Assembly (NCBI GenBank): GCA_012862575.1
Contig: BLSF01000122.1
Location: 1-51,336, forward strand
Direction: 5' to 3'
Origin: Parietichytrium sp. I65-24A
Taxonomy: Eukaryota; Sar; Bigyra; Thraustochytrida; Thraustochytriidae
DNA length: 51,336 nt
Below, piece after piece: positions 48,895-51,336 of the stretch. The first letter of the stretch is position 1, and every line of letters begins with the position of its first letter. The notes beneath the pieces are model-generated. The model was not told where the DNA came from, made no database searches, and saw only the letters and a program-made list of their open reading frames with translations. The position numbers and the translations under genes are program-made.

Positions 48895-50081
48895 TGATGA
48901 GTTGACGAGTGTGTCCGCGAGTACACTTGTTCAGAGCACTAGCTAGTAGTAGCTTGGGCGAGTGTGGAGTTGAACATAGTTGAACCAGTTGCAGAAGATA
49001 GTACCACTGTTTTAACGGGATTTCAAGAGTCTTCAAGAGCGCGAGGAAGGAAAGAACAGAGAACAGTTCCTCTGTCTCCTACCGATGCCATTAGATGCGG
49101 TTACTAAATTCTACGAAGCTTTGCTAGGCTAGGTGGTTATAGCCTTTATTCAAGCAGGTTCTTAGAACGGACTCCTAAACTTCCCGATTAGACAGCACTA
49201 CCACCGCTACCCAGCTTTACCAAGCTCTACTGGAGCAGAACTACACGAAAAACTATATAATGTCTTATTGTATGTTCTCCTCGTAGGACACCACCCACCT
49301 ACCCAATTCGCTAACCTCGCCTAACAAACTGTCTCGAAACGGTATTCGGACGGTAGTCCATCTACTCAAAACATCTAGTCCCCTGGCCTTCCCTCGAGCT
49401 AACCCCCCGACCGCCAGGTCCTATGCCGCCCACTAGCCCCATCTACCCGAATGTGTAGGTCCATCCTAGGGGATCGGGTAGCCGAAGGGTCGGGTCCGCG
49501 GGAAAGGAAGAACTCTGTGGACGACAGTTTCGGCGAATTGGGACGCTGCGGACGGCAAATTGCTACTGTGGGGACTAGCTAAGAGGCGCTAAGAGCCGTT
49601 CTGCGACGCACAACTGTGTGTTGACCTGGCCCTGGGACGCGGCAAACGTGGTAAAGTTGGCATAGTTGGCATAGTTGGGAGACGTGGAAAAAGGTGACAG
49701 AGGTGGGAAAAGGTGTGTCCGCGCAGAATTTGGACCGTTGTTTGCTGGTGGCGCGGACACTTGGAGACTTGAAGAATTGGAGAATTGGAGACTTGGAGTG
49801 TGGTGGCTGGGACGCGAGTGTGGTTGGAGTAATCCATTTGGCGTTTGGTGTAGTTGCAAGAGGTTGGAAGTGGGGAGCGTGATATAGTTCGATTGTGATC
49901 GATCAGGACCTCCCGGTGTGCTGTTTATGTTTTGTGCGCTTTTGCATTGCCAATTGCCAATTGCCGATTGCCGATTAGAATTCTGTGGATTTAGGACTTG
50001 CGCGGAGCTTGGGTCGGTGATCAGACTTGCATGGGCACTGCGTTGCTGGATTTGAGAGCAGCGTGCTGAATCGTGAATCGC
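48895..50081. other. Divergent intergenic region, 1.2 kb
   Basis: Between AP-4 sigma (-) and the phosphatase gene (+). It includes short GGAGA/CTTGGAGA repeats (about 49762-49800) and GCCAATTGCCAATTGCCGATTGCCGATT (49947-49974), a four-copy heptamer. No gene recognised. Confidence 0.55.
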
Positions 50082-50105
50082 ATATAAATATATATATATA
50101 TATAT
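50082..50105 (+). promoter_or_regulatory. Alternating TA tract upstream of the phosphatase gene
   Basis: ATATAAATATATATATATATATAT lies 84-107 bp before the ATG at 50189. Candidate TATA element by position and by recurrence at other genes. Confidence 0.35.
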
Positions 50106-50188
50106 CGCGACGGTCGGTTTTCTCCGCGAAATCTTCGTGGGCGATCGTTGTTGGGGATTGGTTGAGGCCGAGTCTGCGAAAGGTGCTC

Positions 50189-50899
50189 ATGGACGGCAAG
50201 GCCTCGAACAATCCGAGGTCAGAGCGTTTGGAGACTAGCATAGACGGCGGCGGCGAGCGCACGGCGATGGAGCTCAGTGACGATCAAAGGGAGATGAAGG
50301 AGCATGGCTTGGGCGAGGACCCCGGCAAGGATGCCGAGGATAATGGGAATCGGAAGGGCCGGCTGAAGCTAACTCGGCTGGAGTCTCTGTCGGTGCAAAT
50401 GGATGTTAGTGAAATGTTAGACTTTTTGTTTCTTGGAGCAAAAGCCATTAGCGAGGACGGCGAAGCTCTGCACAACCTCGGGGTCGGCTATATTATTAAC
50501 TGCACGCTGGAGGCAAGCAACCACTTTGAGGACCGCGGAATCATCTATTTGCAAGTCTCCGTGGACGACAGCGCCACGGCCAATATTCAGTCGTTCTTTG
50601 CTTCCGCCAACAAATTCATCGAACAAGCTCGTCAAAGCCGCTCCAAAGTGTTGGTGCACTGCACGATGGGGATGTCCAGGTCTTCCACGATTGTCATCGC
50701 CTATCTCATGGAGTATAAGAAGATGACTTTAGCGGAAGCCATCACATTTGCAAAAGAGCGCCGCGCGATGGTTTCACCTAATTCAGGGTTTATGAAGCAG
50801 CTTTGTGACTTCGAAGTCGAGTTGTTCGGCAAGAATACCGTAGACCCGGAGGCATACAAGAAGAGTCGGTTTGCTGAAGTAAGCGCGTTCACAATATAG
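50189..50899 (+). CDS. Dual-specificity protein phosphatase
   Basis: 236 residues, one exon. The start is the ATG at 50189; the frame continues upstream only through the TA tract to a TTG. The first 65 residues are hydrophilic and charged. The catalytic domain (about 72-215) begins MLDFLFLGAKAISEDGEAL, continues with VGYIINCTLE, has the general acid at Asp126/Asp127 (VSVDDSATANI) and the P-loop VLVHCTMGMSRSSTI, that is HCX2GX2RS with Cys158 and Arg164, followed by AYLMEYKKMTLAEAI and the VSPNSGFMKQL helix. This layout is that of atypical DUSPs (MKP-like, without a rhodanese domain), which dephosphorylate Tyr and Ser/Thr, often of MAP kinases. The substrate is unknown. Confidence 0.9.
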   Translation: MDGKASNNPRSERLETSIDGGGERTAMELSDDQREMKEHGLGEDPGKDAEDNGNRKGRLKLTRLESLSVQMDVSEMLDFLFLGAKAISEDGEALHNLGVGYIINCTLEASNHFEDRGIIYLQVSVDDSATANIQSFFASANKFIEQARQSRSKVLVHCTMGMSRSSTIVIAYLMEYKKMTLAEAITFAKERRAMVSPNSGFMKQLCDFEVELFGKNTVDPEAYKKSRFAEVSAFTI

Positions 50900-51336
50900 G
50901 TAACTCGCTGCAGATCAGTCTTTTGTTCCATTTTGTGCGCGACAGCATCGCCGGGCCGCCATAAAGGGCACCTGTGTGCGCCAGCTTTACTGTTTCGATT
51001 TTCTTTTTTTACTGTTACATTCACAATCTCACCCGATATCTCTCCAACCTTGGCGCCATCTTTCCTTCTGAATTCTGGTTTTTGTAAAACTGTTGTAATC
51101 ATCAACTTAAAAACGCGCGATTTAATGGGCAGCTCCTCTTTCCCTTTTTCCATTCGGGCTGCGGCGAACGGCAATTGCAATTCATCACCAGCAGTCCGAT
51201 CCACGCGCCACCATGACGACGTCAACCACTTTTCCGAAACAACTCATTTTCCAGCGTTCACGTACTAGTACATCACATCTCAGGCCTGCAACACGTTTGC
51301 AACTATCACGATCATTGTAAGGCGGAATTTCTGTAA
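50900..51336. other. Downstream region to the window edge
   Basis: 437 bp after the phosphatase stop. A minus-strand frame is open from a TTG at 51225 into the antisense of the phosphatase, but it has no recognised content. Nothing else supported. Confidence 0.5.

Noticed and set aside
48762-48926. N-terminal 55-residue extension of AP-4 sigma
   Set aside because: Translation of CT-rich repeat and TA tract; the canonical family start is the Met at 48761.
50701-51225. 174-codon minus-strand frame at the right end
   Set aside because: Starts with TTG, runs antisense through the phosphatase, no recognisable content.
937-51336. tRNA, rRNA or transposon genes in the gaps
   Set aside because: Scanned by eye for tRNA B-box-like GGTTCGA sequences, transposase or reverse-transcriptase motifs and long terminal repeats; none convincing. 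A tRNAscan and profile search would settle it.

Overview
This is a window of eukaryotic nuclear DNA. Most genes are long and single-exon. Only two have introns, which are short (73-124 nt) with GT-AG ends. The gene content includes a PAS/hybrid histidine kinase with two receiver domains, lipoxygenase-like proteins, an NRPS-like reductase, BBS8, RME-8, an AP-4 subunit and a Nup88-like protein. BBS8 implies a cilium or flagellum at some life stage. Hybrid histidine kinases exclude animals. The combination best fits a flagellate-forming heterotrophic protist, for example a stramenopile such as a thraustochytrid/labyrinthulomycete. That placement is inference, not proof.

Layout, left to right. 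87-936 (-): a four-exon CCHC zinc-knuckle protein (CNBP-like). 937-5115: a long gene-free stretch with microsatellites. 5116-7848 (+): hybrid histidine kinase. 8303-15274 (-): RME-8/DNAJC13 whose J domain has lost HPD. 15665-20585: a tandem duplication of about 2.4 kb carrying two lipoxygenase-like genes (-). 21781-25775 (+): one adenylation-carrier-reductase-SDR multidomain enzyme, artificially split by a 187-bp duplicated contig end around a single N at 24542. 26191-26862 (-): HAD-type nucleotidase. 28250-28846 (+): small basic, possibly mitochondrial protein. 29255-31936 (-): WW plus EF-hand protein. 33487-34799 (+): three-exon acidic/coiled-coil protein. 35339-36889 (+): BBS8/TTC8. 39742-42366 (+): ankyrin-like protein. 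42659-43294 (-): three-TM protein. 44616-48107 (+): Nup88-like nucleoporin. 48327-48761 (-): AP-4 sigma. 50189-50899 (+): dual-specificity phosphatase.

Genes lie on both strands with no operon logic. Several are housekeeping or trafficking genes: RME-8 (endosome), AP-4 (TGN), BBS8 (cilium) and Nup88 (nuclear pore). The strongest leads are four. The A-T-R-R enzyme has the architecture and size of fungal glycine betaine reductase. The tandem PLAT-less lipoxygenases keep the iron ligands, including the terminal Ile, and show a gene-conversion signature. RME-8 has a degenerate J domain. Alternating-TA tracts recur about 80-245 bp upstream of five start codons. No tRNA, rRNA, CRISPR array, transposon or viral gene was recognised.
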